From Phycisphaeraceae bacterium (lineage in GTDB: Bacteria > Planctomycetota > Phycisphaerae > Phycisphaerales > UBA1924), in NCBI GenBank assembly GCA_019636695.1, contig JAHBXD010000006.1, forward strand, positions 1-64,000: a DNA stretch of 64,000 nt, in the 5' to 3' direction. The notes beneath the pieces were generated by a model that saw only the letters and a program-made list of their open reading frames with translations, made no database searches and was not told the origin of the DNA. Each line of letters starts with the position of its first letter. Within the stretch, counting starts at the first letter, position 1. A program made the position numbers and the translations under genes. Shown here in pieces: positions 26,376-36,183 of the stretch.

Positions 26376-27188
26376 ATGTCGATCACGATGCCCGCAGTCG
26401 AGTCAACCCCCGGGGTTGCGTTTTATGCAGGCGCGGTGGCGGAGGTCTACGACCTGCTCTTTCCGCCGGATTGCGAGCAGGTTGATGAAGCGTTTTTTGC
26501 ACGGCACATCGTCGCCGGAGAAGGCCCTGCGCTTGAAATCGCTTCGGGCACCGGGCGGTTGCTGCTTCGTCTCCTGGCCCGAGGGCTTCCTGTTGAGGGC
26601 CTTGAACTCTCCGCGGACATGCTGCGCATCTGCCGCGAGAGAGCTTCGAAACGAGAGATCCCGGCGGTGCTTCATCACGCCTCGATGGTCGATTTTTCTC
26701 TCGGTCGGCAGTTCGCAACGGTTTTTGTACCGTTCTATTCGTTCCAGATCCTGACCGACCGTTCGGAGGCAGAGTGTTGCCTTCGATCGCTCTATAACCA
26801 CACCGCACCGGGCGGGAAGACCATGCTCACGACCTGGACGCACTGGGAAGACATGCTTCCCGCGGGGGAAAGGGGCGAAAAACCATGGAAACTCGTACGA
26901 ACCGGCCGCGACGATGATCGCGGGCTTTTCGTTACCAGCTCCGCGGCATCTGAAGTCAATCGGACCGAGCAACTTCAGACCAACTGGTTCCGGTACGACG
27001 TGTATCAGCATGGCCGACTGGTCGAAACGACATCGCGTATCGAGACGATCCGGTTCTATCACAAATACGAGTTGCAGATGATGATGGAACGAGCGGGATT
27101 CGTTGATGTTCGCGTCACCGGCGATGAAACAGACGAGCCAGCGACCGATGCGCACACGTCATGGGTAGTGACCGGCTATCGACGGTAA
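26376..27188 (+). CDS. SAM-dependent methyltransferase, class I
   Basis: A 270-residue methyltransferase: YDLLFPP, motif I ALEIASGTGRLLLRLLARG, the acidic GLELSADML after it, and the post-motif strand FATVFVPFYSFQIL. It is of the Methyltransf_25/ubiE-like type; the substrate is not evident. The start at 26376 follows GAGGA by six bases; the frame is open from 26265. It precedes a RidA gene by 79 bases. Confidence 0.85.
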   Translation: MSITMPAVESTPGVAFYAGAVAEVYDLLFPPDCEQVDEAFFARHIVAGEGPALEIASGTGRLLLRLLARGLPVEGLELSADMLRICRERASKREIPAVLHHASMVDFSLGRQFATVFVPFYSFQILTDRSEAECCLRSLYNHTAPGGKTMLTTWTHWEDMLPAGERGEKPWKLVRTGRDDDRGLFVTSSAASEVNRTEQLQTNWFRYDVYQHGRLVETTSRIETIRFYHKYELQMMMERAGFVDVRVTGDETDEPATDAHTSWVVTGYRR

Positions 27189-27267
27189 GACCATGTGCTT
27201 GCGTGGACTCGTTTCGATGCGGACGCATGGCTCGATCAAAGGCGACCCAACCTCCGAAAGGTCATTC

Positions 27268-27663
27268 ATGACTTTCCCGCGTTCGATCCAGACGTCCGAT
27301 GCTCCGCCTGCAGCCGGACATTACTCGCAAGCGATTGTCTATAAAGGACTTGTGTTTGTTTCCGCGCAACTTCCGGTCGCTCCAGGGCGACCGGGCATTG
27401 TCGAAGGCGGCGCGGCGTCACAAACCAAGCAAGCAATGGCCAATCTCCTGGCAATCCTGCTGGAAGCGGGTTCCGGGCCGGCCCAATTGCTCAAAGTGAC
27501 TGTGTATATGGCGAATATTGCCTATTGGGATGAAATCAACGCCGCCTATGCGAACACCATGGGGACATACAAACCTGCCCGTGCGATGATCCCGACAGGC
27601 GGAGCGCTTCATCTGGGAGCACTTGTCGCGATCGATGGGATTGCGGGTCTTCCTGAAACCTGA
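27268..27663 (+). CDS. RidA/YjgF-family protein
   Basis: A 131-residue single-domain protein with GHYSQAIVYKGLVFVSAQLP, QAMANLLAIL and the C-terminal PARAMIPTGGALHLGALVAIDGIAG. Family members hydrolyse reactive enamine/imine intermediates of PLP enzymes. The arginine of the PARA motif is present, but the usual VEIEAIA ending reads VAIDGIA, so the acidic catalytic position may be altered. AAAGG lies six bases before the ATG. Confidence 0.88.
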   Translation: MTFPRSIQTSDAPPAAGHYSQAIVYKGLVFVSAQLPVAPGRPGIVEGGAASQTKQAMANLLAILLEAGSGPAQLLKVTVYMANIAYWDEINAAYANTMGTYKPARAMIPTGGALHLGALVAIDGIAGLPET

Positions 27664-27993
27664 TCCTTGCACTAGGGGTTTCCTTGGCTTTGGGGGCTGC
27701 CACCTTGACAGGTCACGGCGGAGGCATCCGTCGGATCATGCAACCCGGACGCCGCGAGGCATCCTCCGCAGCCTGTGAACGCCTGATGGAGACTTTGCCC
27801 AACTGGCATGCCGCTCGCAGCCGATGAAGGGACTTCCGACCGTCGCTCCGGGGAATGTTCTCGGGCGTCGCGTAGGATTACGGTGGCGGCGAATGAATAG
27901 CCCGAGCCGTGAGTTTGTCGGGGGGGCGGCGCTTGCCGTCCGGATGATCCAGAACGGGCACGGGCCTCGGCCCGTCGTCCGGGGAGATGCACG
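27664..27993 (+). other. Intergenic leader of clpC with two hairpins
   Basis: No gene is recognised in these 330 bases. GCGGAGG (27718-27724) pairs with CCTCCGC (27763-27769), and just outside it ACAGG pairs with CCTGT. Near the start codon ACGGGCC-TC-GGCCCGT (27960-27975) forms a tight hairpin immediately before the Shine-Dalgarno GGGGAG. No CIRCE or CtsR-type operator was seen. Confidence 0.45.
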
Positions 27994-30537
27994 ATGTTCG
28001 AGAGATTTACCGATCGTGCCCGCAAGGTGATGGCCCTGGCAAACCAGGAGGCCCAGCGGTTCAACCATGAGTACATCGGGACCGAGCACATCCTGCTCGG
28101 ATTGGTGAAGGAGGGGTCGGGAGTCGGGGCCAATGTCCTCAAGAATCTGGATGTTGACCTCCGCAAAGTCCGGCTTGAAGTCGAGAAGCTTGTCAAGGCC
28201 GGGCCGGAAATGGTCACCATGGGGAAACTTCCCCAGACTCCGCGGGCCAAGAAGGTGATTGAATACGCGATTGAGGAGGCCAGAAACCTCAATCACAACT
28301 ACGTCGGGACAGAGCACCTGCTGCTCGGCTTGTTGAGAGAGCAGGACGGTGTGGCCGCACAGGTCCTGATGAACCTCGGTTTGAAGCTCGAGGAAGTCCG
28401 GGAGGAGGTTCTGAATCTTCTCGGAGCGAGCGCCGAGAACGGCGAGGAGGCCGGTCTGGGTGCTGGCGGGGGCGGCGGGCCGAGCGCTTCGGCCGATCCG
28501 CGAGCCAAGGGCAAGAGCAAGACCCCGGCGCTGGACAGTTTCGGCCGCGATCTGACTGAGCTGGCCAAGGAAGGGCAGCTCGATCCGGTGATCGGTCGCC
28601 AGAACGAGATTGAGCGCGTCGTGCAGGTGCTTTGCCGGCGCACAAAGAACAACCCGGTGCTTCTGGGAGAGGCCGGCGTCGGCAAGACCGCCATCGTCGA
28701 GGGTCTGGCTCAGCGCATCGTGAGCGGCGAGGTGCCCGATATTCTGCACGAGCGGCGACTCGTGGTGCTTGACCTGGCGATGATGGTCGCCGGAACCAAG
28801 TACCGCGGGCAGTTCGAGGAGCGGATCAAGGCGGTCATGAACGAGGTCCGCCGCGCACGCAACGTCATTCTCTTCATCGATGAGTTGCACACCCTGGTCG
28901 GCGCGGGCGGGGCCGAAGGGGCGATCGATGCGAGCAATGTGCTCAAGCCCGCGCTGGCTCGCGGAGAGATTCAGTGCATCGGCGCAACGACCTTTGATGA
29001 ATACCGGAAGTACATCGAGAAAGACGCAGCGCTTGCGCGGCGATTCCAGGCGATCACGGTTGATCCGCCGAACAACGAGCAGACGGTCGAGATTCTCAAG
29101 GGCCTGCGCGACCGATACGAGCAGCACCATCGCGTGCAGATCACCGACGCGGCGATCAAGGCCGCGGTCGAGTTGTCTGGCCGCTACATCACAGGGCGGG
29201 TGCAGCCGGATAAGAGCATCGACGTGATTGACGAGGCCGGTGCGCGGGTGCGCATCCGCTCGATGACCAAGCCGCCGGACCTGGCCGACATCGAGGCCGA
29301 GATCGAGCGGCTGAACGTGGAGAAGGACGAGGCCGTGAAGGCGGCCGATTATGAGCGGGCAGCGCAGTTGCGTGATAAGAGCGAACAGGCCCGCAAGAAG
29401 AAAGAGCAGTTGCAGCAGGAGTGGAAGGCCCGCGCCCAGGAGATTGACGGCGTCGTCGATGAAGACGTCATCGGCGAGGTCGTCAGCCGCATGACGGGCG
29501 TTCCGCTGCAGCGGATGGAGAAGGAAGAAGCGGCCCGCCTGCTCGAACTCGAGAAGGAACTGCACAAGAAGGTCATCAGCCAGGACGAAGCGATCAAGGC
29601 GATCGCCAAGGCCATCCGTCGCGCCCGCGCCGGACTGAAGGATCCGAAGCGACCAATGGGGTCGTTCATCTTCGTCGGGCCTTCGGGCGTCGGGAAGACA
29701 TTGCTCAGCAAGGCGCTGGCCGAGTTCATGTTCGGCAGCGAAGACACGCTCATCCATCTGGACATGAGCGAGTACATGGAGAAGCACAATGTCTCGCGCC
29801 TTGTCGGCGCGCCTCCCGGATATGTCGGGTACGAGGAGGGCGGGCAACTTACCGAGCAGATCAGGCGCAAGCCCTATTCGGTCGTGTTGCTGGATGAGGT
29901 GGAGAAGGCCCATCCCGACGTGTTCAACATGCTGCTTCAGATCATGGAGGAAGGCCGCCTGACCGATTCGTTCGGTCGCCACGTCGACTTCCGCAACACC
30001 ATCATCATCATGACGAGCAACATCGGGGCCGACCTGATCAAGGGCGGCGGCGGCTTCGGGTTCCAGAAGCGGGACATCAGCGGAAACTATGAGAGCATCA
30101 AGTCGATCCTGATGAAGGAGATTGAGCGGTTCTTCCGGCCGGAGTTCATCAACCGGCTCGACGACATCATCGTCTTCCATCCGCTGACCAAGGAAGATCT
30201 CGTGCAGATCATCGAGTACGAGGTGGGCAAGCTTTCCAAGCGGCTCAAGGAACAATCGATCGACCTTTCCCTGGATCAATCGGCCCGTGACTTCCTCATT
30301 GAGAAGGGGTACAACCCGGACTTCGGCGCCCGGCCGCTGCGTCGCGCCATCGGCACCTATATCGAAGACCCGCTCAGCGAGATGCTGCTTTCCGGAGAGC
30401 TTCACGGGAAACGCCGGATCGTGGCGACGCGCCCGGCGGATCAGGAACGCCTGATCTTCAACACCACCGACGAACCCGAGCCTAAGGAAGGGAACGGCAC
30501 CGATACGCCGGTCGGAGCGGGCGTTCAGAGCACCTGA
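27994..30537 (+). CDS. clpC: ATP-dependent Clp protease ATPase subunit ClpC
   Basis: An 847-residue Hsp100 unfoldase. Two Clp_N repeats open the protein ([16 protein letters not shown], then ARKAKKV-like repeat with [15 protein letters not shown]). AAA domain 1 has Walker [10 protein letters not shown] and Walker [11 protein letters not shown]; a UVR motif ([15 protein letters not shown]) sits in the middle domain, the ClpC hallmark; AAA domain 2 has GPSGVGKTL and [12 protein letters not shown]. It works with ClpP in regulated proteolysis in the cytoplasm. GGGGAG precedes the ATG by seven bases. A terminator follows the gene. Confidence 0.97.
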   Translation: MFERFTDRARKVMALANQEAQRFNHEYIGTEHILLGLVKEGSGVGANVLKNLDVDLRKVRLEVEKLVKAGPEMVTMGKLPQTPRAKKVIEYAIEEARNLNHNYVGTEHLLLGLLREQDGVAAQVLMNLGLKLEEVREEVLNLLGASAENGEEAGLGAGGGGGPSASADPRAKGKSKTPALDSFGRDLTELAKEGQLDPVIGRQNEIERVVQVLCRRTKNNPVLLGEAGVGKTAIVEGLAQRIVSGEVPDILHERRLVVLDLAMMVAGTKYRGQFEERIKAVMNEVRRARNVILFIDELHTLVGAGGAEGAIDASNVLKPALARGEIQCIGATTFDEYRKYIEKDAALARRFQAITVDPPNNEQTVEILKGLRDRYEQHHRVQITDAAIKAAVELSGRYITGRVQPDKSIDVIDEAGARVRIRSMTKPPDLADIEAEIERLNVEKDEAVKAADYERAAQLRDKSEQARKKKEQLQQEWKARAQEIDGVVDEDVIGEVVSRMTGVPLQRMEKEEAARLLELEKELHKKVISQDEAIKAIAKAIRRARAGLKDPKRPMGSFIFVGPSGVGKTLLSKALAEFMFGSEDTLIHLDMSEYMEKHNVSRLVGAPPGYVGYEEGGQLTEQIRRKPYSVVLLDEVEKAHPDVFNMLLQIMEEGRLTDSFGRHVDFRNTIIIMTSNIGADLIKGGGGFGFQKRDISGNYESIKSILMKEIERFFRPEFINRLDDIIVFHPLTKEDLVQIIEYEVGKLSKRLKEQSIDLSLDQSARDFLIEKGYNPDFGARPLRRAIGTYIEDPLSEMLLSGELHGKRRIVATRPADQERLIFNTTDEPEPKEGNGTDTPVGAGVQST

Positions 30538-30575
30538 CGCGGCCGTCATGACATTCGACGCATACGCATTTCTCA

Positions 30576-30597
30576 CCGCCCGATCAGGGCGGTTTTT
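30576..30597 (+). terminator. Rho-independent terminator after clpC
   Basis: CCGCCC (30576-30581), loop GATCA, GGGCGG (30587-30592), then TTTTT. It lies 38 bases after the clpC stop and before lepB. Confidence 0.9.
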
Positions 30598-30692
30598 CTT
30601 CCGTCGATTTCCGACTTCCGGAGTCGAAAGGGACCTTTCATCCAAGGCCTGCGGGGCATCCCATCGGTCGAATCGCGGCTATCTTTCCACCC

Positions 30693-32366
30693 ATGCCCGA
30701 AGCATCCCCTCGAACTGAGGACACCCAGCAGCCCGGGCGCGAATGGCGGCAGGGGGGAGGCACATTCAAGGAGACGTTGACCGCGCTGGTGATGGCTTTC
30801 GGCCTTGCGTTTATCTTTCGTGCGTTCGTTCTCGAAGCGTTTCTGATTCCTACGGGCAGCATGGCGCCGACGCTGCTCGGGGCGCACGTCAGGCTGCATT
30901 CGGAAGTGACCGGTCGTTCGTGGGCCGCGTCGACTCGCGATCCGTCATTGGGCGACGCCGAAGTGCCCGCCCGTCGGCAGGGGTCGCCGGAGCGTCCGCT
31001 CATTGCGACCGATCCGATGCTCGGGCCGCCGGGGTACGGCGTCGCGCTCGAGTATGTCCATTTGCCCAGGCTTGCCGGCGACCGCATTTTCGTCTTCAAG
31101 TATCTGTATTCGATTTTTGATCCGTCACGGTGGGACGTTGTCGTATTCAAGTATCCGGTCAATCCCTCAGAGAATTACATCAAGAGATTGATTGCCTTGC
31201 CCGGGGAGCAGGTCGCGCTTGTTGACGGCGATGTGTTTGTGCGACCGGCTTCACTGGCGCGGCCGGATGAAATTTCCTGGGCTGGCCCGGGATGGGAGAT
31301 CTGTCGGAAACCCGAGCGCGTGCAAAGAACGTTGTGGCAACTGGTGCATACGGCTCGATTCGCCTCTCGCACCCCCTTGCGTGAGGCTCCGCAGCCATGG
31401 ATTTCGCGTGATCCGGATTGGTTGCTCGGACGGACATATGTCTACTCGGGCGACAAGCCGACGAAACTCATGTGGAACTCGGCTCGCTGGCCGCTGACGG
31501 ATGCGCTGCCATTCAACGAAACCTCTCCGGAGACGGCATCGACCGCGGGGGGGCTTTCCAATTTTCCGGTCAGCGACCTTCGGCTCGACGCCACCGTACG
31601 GCTCGATGGCGCATCGGACGAACCACGCATCGCCGCCGTGATTCGCGCACGCGGTCACGAGTTTCGGGCGGAGGTGACGGATCAGGGGGCTTCGGTCTCG
31701 ATGCGTTCGCTCGCGGACGACGGGGAGTGGGTCGAGGTTGATGCGGCGGACAAATCAGGGATTCTGACGCGATCGAAGGCGACTCCGACACATGTCGAGT
31801 TCTGGCATGTCGATCAGGCGCTGTGGTTGTTTCTCGATGGGAAGTTGGTCGCAGGCGGGCCGAAGCGCGGGGCGTATGACTGGTCTCCGGGGCTTCGTGT
31901 GCATCATGCCATGGGGACGGATGTGGCGTCGCTGTCGAGGCAGGCCGCAAACCAGTTTGCCAATCCCGGTCGATACTGGCCTGCTGAAGCTGCATGGGAG
32001 ATCAGCGGCGGAGCGGTGACCCTGTTCGATGTCGCAATATATCGTGATGTGCACTATCGGGCGGATATTTACCCTTCATTGCTGCAGAATGGCGGCGAGC
32101 CGGCGCTCGGCACGCACCCGCTGCGTTCACCGGCGCTGGGGGCGGATGATTTCTTTGTCTGCGGCGATAACACCGGCTCCAGCTCTGACAGCAGGCTTTG
32201 GGCAAGTTCGCACCCGTGGGTGTTTGAGACTTTTCCTGATTCGCGGACGGGCCTCGTGCCGCGAGAGCTGCTGATCGGGAAGGCGTTTTTTGTCTATTTT
32301 CCGGCGCCGCAGCCCGTCGGAAGGCTGGTCATTCCTGATTTCGGTCGGATGCGTTTTATTCGGTGA
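30693..32366 (+). CDS. lepB: Signal peptidase I with large insertion
   Basis: The 557-residue protein cleaves signal peptides from secreted preproteins. A membrane anchor at about 28-45 leads into PTGSMAPTL (catalytic serine), ENYIKRLIALPGE holds the catalytic lysine, and FVCGDNTGSSSDSRLW is the box E motif. Typical enzymes are 200-300 residues. Here about 290 residues lie between the lysine box and box E, including a stretch (VEFWHVDQALWLFLDGKLVA) like a LamG/jelly-roll beta-sandwich. Planctomycete enzymes are often extended. The ATG has no Shine-Dalgarno; TATCTT at 30680-30685 ends seven bases before it. pyrE follows at once. Confidence 0.93.
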   Translation: MPEASPRTEDTQQPGREWRQGGGTFKETLTALVMAFGLAFIFRAFVLEAFLIPTGSMAPTLLGAHVRLHSEVTGRSWAASTRDPSLGDAEVPARRQGSPERPLIATDPMLGPPGYGVALEYVHLPRLAGDRIFVFKYLYSIFDPSRWDVVVFKYPVNPSENYIKRLIALPGEQVALVDGDVFVRPASLARPDEISWAGPGWEICRKPERVQRTLWQLVHTARFASRTPLREAPQPWISRDPDWLLGRTYVYSGDKPTKLMWNSARWPLTDALPFNETSPETASTAGGLSNFPVSDLRLDATVRLDGASDEPRIAAVIRARGHEFRAEVTDQGASVSMRSLADDGEWVEVDAADKSGILTRSKATPTHVEFWHVDQALWLFLDGKLVAGGPKRGAYDWSPGLRVHHAMGTDVASLSRQAANQFANPGRYWPAEAAWEISGGAVTLFDVAIYRDVHYRADIYPSLLQNGGEPALGTHPLRSPALGADDFFVCGDNTGSSSDSRLWASSHPWVFETFPDSRTGLVPRELLIGKAFFVYFPAPQPVGRLVIPDFGRMRFIR

Positions 32367-32383
32367 AGGGCTATGCTGCGCCC

Positions 32384-32932
32384 ATGACCAGAGATCGGAA
32401 CGAATTGGCGCGCAGCCTCGCCGAGGTGTGCGTGCTTCGGGGGCAGTTCACACTTCGTTCCGGGCGAACGAGTACGTATTACCTTGATAAATATCGGTTC
32501 AGCACCCGTCCCGATGTGTTGAGCAGGCTCGGCGACCTCTTCGCAGATCGCATCGCGGAGATTGAGCGGACGACCGGCCCGGTGCATCGACTTGCGGGGG
32601 CTGAGCTGGGGGGAATTCCGCTGGTGACGGTTGCCAGCCTTCGGACTGGCAAACCATGCCTTTTTGTCCGCAATGCCCGGAAGGACTACGGCACGGCCAA
32701 ACAGTTGGAAGGGGTTTTGGAACCTGGGGAGCGCGTGGTCTTCGTGGAAGATATTGCCACGACCGGTGGGCAGGCCTTGGAGGCCGTGGGTGTGCTTCGC
32801 GAAGCCGGAGGCGAGGTCGCCGCGGTGATCTGCACGATCGACCGCCAGGAGGGCGCCCGGGAGCATATCGAGGGGGCGGGGGTAAGGTTCGAGGCCCTGT
32901 TCACCAAAGCCGATCTGGGAATTCACGAGTGA
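32384..32932 (+). CDS. pyrE: Orotate phosphoribosyltransferase
   Basis: A 182-residue enzyme joining orotate and PRPP to give OMP in pyrimidine synthesis. It has RGQFTLRSGRTSTYYLDKY (substrate loop), AGAELGGIPLV, the flexible RNARKDYGT lysine loop and the PRPP-binding VVFVEDIATTGGQAL. The start at 32384 is where family similarity begins; a GTG at 32363 overlapping the lepB stop is the alternative. TATGCT (32372-32377) lies six bases before the ATG. Confidence 0.92.
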   Translation: MTRDRNELARSLAEVCVLRGQFTLRSGRTSTYYLDKYRFSTRPDVLSRLGDLFADRIAEIERTTGPVHRLAGAELGGIPLVTVASLRTGKPCLFVRNARKDYGTAKQLEGVLEPGERVVFVEDIATTGGQALEAVGVLREAGGEVAAVICTIDRQEGAREHIEGAGVRFEALFTKADLGIHE

Positions 32933-33073
32933 TTGCCGGGCACAACCTGTTCTCTTACGGACTGGGGTGCTTGCCGCCCGGGGCAGGTGGCCGGGTCGAT
33001 CGTGTCGGCTGGTGGGTGCGTTTGTTCCGGGCACCGTTCCCAGGTAGGGCCGACCCCGCTACCCTTGCCTCCC

Positions 33074-34864
33074 ATGCCCAGCATCACCATCAACGGCAAG
33101 GTTTGTGAGTTCACACCGGGTCAGATGATCCTGCAAGTGGCCAACGCCAACGGGATCGAAATCCCGCAATATTGCTACCACGACGGTCTATCGATCGTGG
33201 CGTCGTGCCGCATTTGCCTGGGCGAGATCTGGGCGCCGGACGCCCGGCAGGGCGGGAAGCTCGCGCCGTTCATGGGTGGGAAACTGATGCCGACCTGCCA
33301 GACGGCTGCCGCCGACGGCATGGTGGTGCATACCGACAGCCCGAAGTCGGTGGCGAACCAGAAGGCTGTGATGGAATATTTGCTCATCAACCATCCGCTG
33401 GATTGTCCGGTGTGTGACCAGGCGGGTGAGTGTTTTCTTCAGGATTATTCATACCAGTATGGTCGCGGGGTAAGCCGCTTTGAAGAGACGAAAGTCAAGA
33501 ACCCCAAGAAAGATCTCGGGCCGCATGTCTACCTCTATGCCGACCGCTGCATCATGTGCACCCGGTGCGTGCGTTTCACACGCGAGGTGAGCGGCACGGG
33601 CGAACTGATGGTGACGGGCCGAGGAAACAAGGAGGAGATCGACGTCTTTCCGGGCGTGGCGATCGACAACGAGCTTTCCGCGAATGTCATTGATCTGTGC
33701 CCGGTCGGCGCTCTTCTCGACAAGGATTTTCTCTTCGCGCAGCGCGTCTGGTTTCTCAAGAGCACGCCGAGTATCGACGGCATCACTTCCAGCGGCGACA
33801 ATATTTTCATTGAGCACAATGAAGGCAAGATCTACCGAATCAAGCCCAGGCCGAACCCGGGCATCAATAAATGGTGGATCACCGATGAGGTGCGCTACGG
33901 CTGGAAGCACGTGCATTCCGCCGATCGCCTGCACGCCTGCATGCGTCGCGAGTTCGGCGCGCTTCGGGACTGTGAATACGAATCGGCATATGCCGATGTG
34001 GGGCATGCTTTTGCCCAGACGAGAGAGGCCGGTCGGCGCGTGATGGCGGTCATCAGCCCGATGCTCAGTTGTGAAGATGCCTTCTTGCTGGCCCGGGTCG
34101 CCCGTGCGGCCGATCCGCACGCGGTGCTCGCGGTCGGTCCGGTTCCCACGGTCGGGAGCGACCGCGTATACCCGCCTACACGAAGTGCAGATGACCCTCT
34201 TGCGTTTGTTTCAAGGGCTGAGAAGGCGCCGAACGCCCGTGGCGTGCGTCGTGTGCTCGAAGCGTTCGGGGGCGAGGTCATCTCGTTCGGTGATTTTGCC
34301 GCCCGGCTCGGCCGGCGTGATATCGGCACGCTCTTGCTTACCGGAAACTACCCGACAGCCTGGGCGACGGACGATGTGCTCGCCGCTATTCATGCGGCGA
34401 GGGCAACCGTGGAAAATGGTCGCCGCACGTTCGTTGTGCTCGTAGACACCCTGCATTCGGCGTTGGTCGATGCCGCGGATGTTGTGCTGCCCGGGGCGAC
34501 ATGGGTAGAGAAGTCGGGAACATTCGAGAACGCGAGGAATCTGCTTCAGGCTTTTGAGCAGGCGATTCCACCCACCGAAGGAGCTCGCCAGGAAGGCCAG
34601 ATCGCACTTGACCTGCTGGTTCGCCTGGGTGAGGTCGAGCCGAATGTGCAGAACCTGCATATGTATCAGATTGTCGATGAAGGTCCGGGCCAGGTGCCCG
34701 CGGCCCGTGAGGTTCATCTGCAGCGGACGCGGCTTTTCAACGCCGCGGAAGTGCGCCGGGATATGGCCGCGAAATTCCCGGCACTTGCATGTTTTGTCCA
34801 CGACGTCGCCTTCCCGCCTGCACATGCAGAGCGGGCGCCCGATGTCGAAGTTGTCGAACTGTGA
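33074..34864 (+). CDS. nuoG: NADH-quinone oxidoreductase subunit G (75 kDa), orphan
   Basis: A 596-residue complex I NuoG/75-kDa-type protein. The N-terminal [2Fe-2S] domain has CYHDGLSIVASCRIC and a later CQTA; a His-ligated cluster follows (HPLDCPVCDQAGEC), then CIMCTRCVRF and CPVGAL for another [4Fe-4S]. The C-terminal molybdopterin-like domain is short and has no extra N7-type cysteine cluster. No other nuo gene is in the window, so it either joins a complex encoded elsewhere or serves another NAD(P)H or hydrogenase module. It lacks a Shine-Dalgarno; TACCCT at 33060-33065 lies eight bases before the ATG. Confidence 0.9.
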   Translation: MPSITINGKVCEFTPGQMILQVANANGIEIPQYCYHDGLSIVASCRICLGEIWAPDARQGGKLAPFMGGKLMPTCQTAAADGMVVHTDSPKSVANQKAVMEYLLINHPLDCPVCDQAGECFLQDYSYQYGRGVSRFEETKVKNPKKDLGPHVYLYADRCIMCTRCVRFTREVSGTGELMVTGRGNKEEIDVFPGVAIDNELSANVIDLCPVGALLDKDFLFAQRVWFLKSTPSIDGITSSGDNIFIEHNEGKIYRIKPRPNPGINKWWITDEVRYGWKHVHSADRLHACMRREFGALRDCEYESAYADVGHAFAQTREAGRRVMAVISPMLSCEDAFLLARVARAADPHAVLAVGPVPTVGSDRVYPPTRSADDPLAFVSRAEKAPNARGVRRVLEAFGGEVISFGDFAARLGRRDIGTLLLTGNYPTAWATDDVLAAIHAARATVENGRRTFVVLVDTLHSALVDAADVVLPGATWVEKSGTFENARNLLQAFEQAIPPTEGARQEGQIALDLLVRLGEVEPNVQNLHMYQIVDEGPGQVPAAREVHLQRTRLFNAAEVRRDMAAKFPALACFVHDVAFPPAHAERAPDVEVVEL

Positions 34865-34971
34865 GTGTTGCGGTTCTCTTTGATGTTTCGCTGCGCAGTC
34901 CGGCGTCTGCGCCTGCTCGTGCCGATCGGCCCGGAGCGTGAAACTCGGCGGGCGAACCGCTAGAATCCGCC

Positions 34972-35463
34972 ATGATGATCTTGCGATTGCTCATCGTTTC
35001 CGTACTCGCCGCAACGCTTGCCGCATGCGGAGACAAGAAGTCTGACCCAGGAAAGTCCGATACGCCCTCGACCTCGAACGCATCTCCGAAAGGCCCGCCG
35101 GTGTCTGCACCGTCCGCATACAAGCCGGAATATACGGTCGATATCGAAGTCATGGAGTCGATGCCCGAGCAATACGCCGTGGTATGGACGGCATTGGTCA
35201 ACTCCGGCGGTTGGACGATGACGGTCGAGCAGGTCAATGTCGAAGAGTCCTTCGGCGAGGTCATCGCCGATATCTACGTGATTCTCGAAGAGCCCGCATC
35301 GGATGAAATTGTGACGCAGGCGTTTGATACGCTCGAAGGCCGCCATCGCGTAGGTGAGCAGAAAATCGATCGCGCCCAGTTGTTCGTCAAGCGTGTCGTG
35401 CGCAACGCCCCTGCCGGAGTGGGCGTGTCGATGTACACCATGGTGAAGACCACCGGGAACTGA
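34972..35463 (+). CDS. Small lipoprotein of unknown function
   Basis: A 163-residue protein with signal LRLLIVSVLAATLAAC and a Ser/Pro/Lys linker of about 30 residues. The mature domain (YTVDIEVMESMPEQYAVVWTALV, GEVIADIYVILEEP, RAQLFVKRVV) is not recognised. TAGAAT at 34961-34966 ends five bases before the ATG and there is no Shine-Dalgarno. It is convergent with a methyltransferase gene. Confidence 0.75.
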   Translation: MMILRLLIVSVLAATLAACGDKKSDPGKSDTPSTSNASPKGPPVSAPSAYKPEYTVDIEVMESMPEQYAVVWTALVNSGGWTMTVEQVNVEESFGEVIADIYVILEEPASDEIVTQAFDTLEGRHRVGEQKIDRAQLFVKRVVRNAPAGVGVSMYTMVKTTGN

Positions 35464-35486
35464 CTCTGCACGGCCAGCGCATCGCT

Positions 35487-36170
35487 TCAGCGTTTTCGGG
35501 CCACGATGTGATAGACGTGCCAGTGCTTATGGGCATCATCGGTGTATGTGCTCGCACGATCTTCCTCGCGAAAGTTCTCGAGCACATACCGGTCAAACAT
35601 CGCCATCACCTGCGCTCGCGTGAGGTGCGTGCGGTCACCCAGCTCCACCCACGAATCGCGATCGCCGAAGAGTTGACCGGAGAACCTTCCACCCGTCGTC
35701 AGCGATTCGTCGATCATTTTCCAGACCGACGAAAAATCCTCCGGCGGACAAAACGGCAAGGCAAAGCTTGCATTGACCAGGTCAACCCGACCGAATCGGC
35801 TTGCCTTGAAGTCCGCCAACTGCACCTTCAACCGGCCTTCGCGCTCGGCCAAGGCGCAAAGAGGCCGCAATCGAAGCCGGCGTAAGCCCTCCTCGTGCGG
35901 ATCGCACGCGATGACACTCCACCCCCGTTCCAGCAAGGCCTGGGTGTCGCGACCATCCCCGCACCCTAGATCAACCGCCAGCAGAGGTTCCCGCCCAGCA
36001 CCTGCGGTCTCCGGCCCACGCGCATTGGCGAACGCCTCCACAGCCTCTAGCAGCGTTTTTCGCGGCGGCTCACCCGCGACGCGGTCGTAGTACGCTGGCC
36101 AGTCACGCACGGCCGCGGCCATGTGGGCCGGGAGCTTGGCGGGGTCAGATGTCGGTCCTCGATCACTCAT
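35487..36170 (-). CDS. SAM-dependent methyltransferase, class I
   Basis: The 227-residue protein has motif I LAVDLGCGDGRDTQALLERG, the acidic IACDPHEEGL, and VDLVNASFALPFCPPEDF, the pattern of Tellurite-resistance TehB/Methyltransf_11-type enzymes. The substrate is unknown. The start at 36170 removes a long unrelated N-terminal stretch that overlaps the divergent ubiD-like gene, leaving 13 bases between the two start codons. Confidence 0.82.
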   Translation of the reverse strand: MSDRGPTSDPAKLPAHMAAAVRDWPAYYDRVAGEPPRKTLLEAVEAFANARGPETAGAGREPLLAVDLGCGDGRDTQALLERGWSVIACDPHEEGLRRLRLRPLCALAEREGRLKVQLADFKASRFGRVDLVNASFALPFCPPEDFSSVWKMIDESLTTGGRFSGQLFGDRDSWVELGDRTHLTRAQVMAMFDRYVLENFREEDRASTYTDDAHKHWHVYHIVARKR

Positions 36171-36183
36171 AGGCTTGGATGCA

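Noticed and set aside
27700-27780. SRP (4.5S) RNA, suggested by an AGGTCA stretch in a stem
   Set aside because: The conserved GGAAGGNAGCAGCC core is missing.
27736-30645. Long minus-strand open frame of 969 codons across clpC
   Set aside because: It lies exactly opposite ClpC codons, has no family resemblance and reflects high third-position GC.
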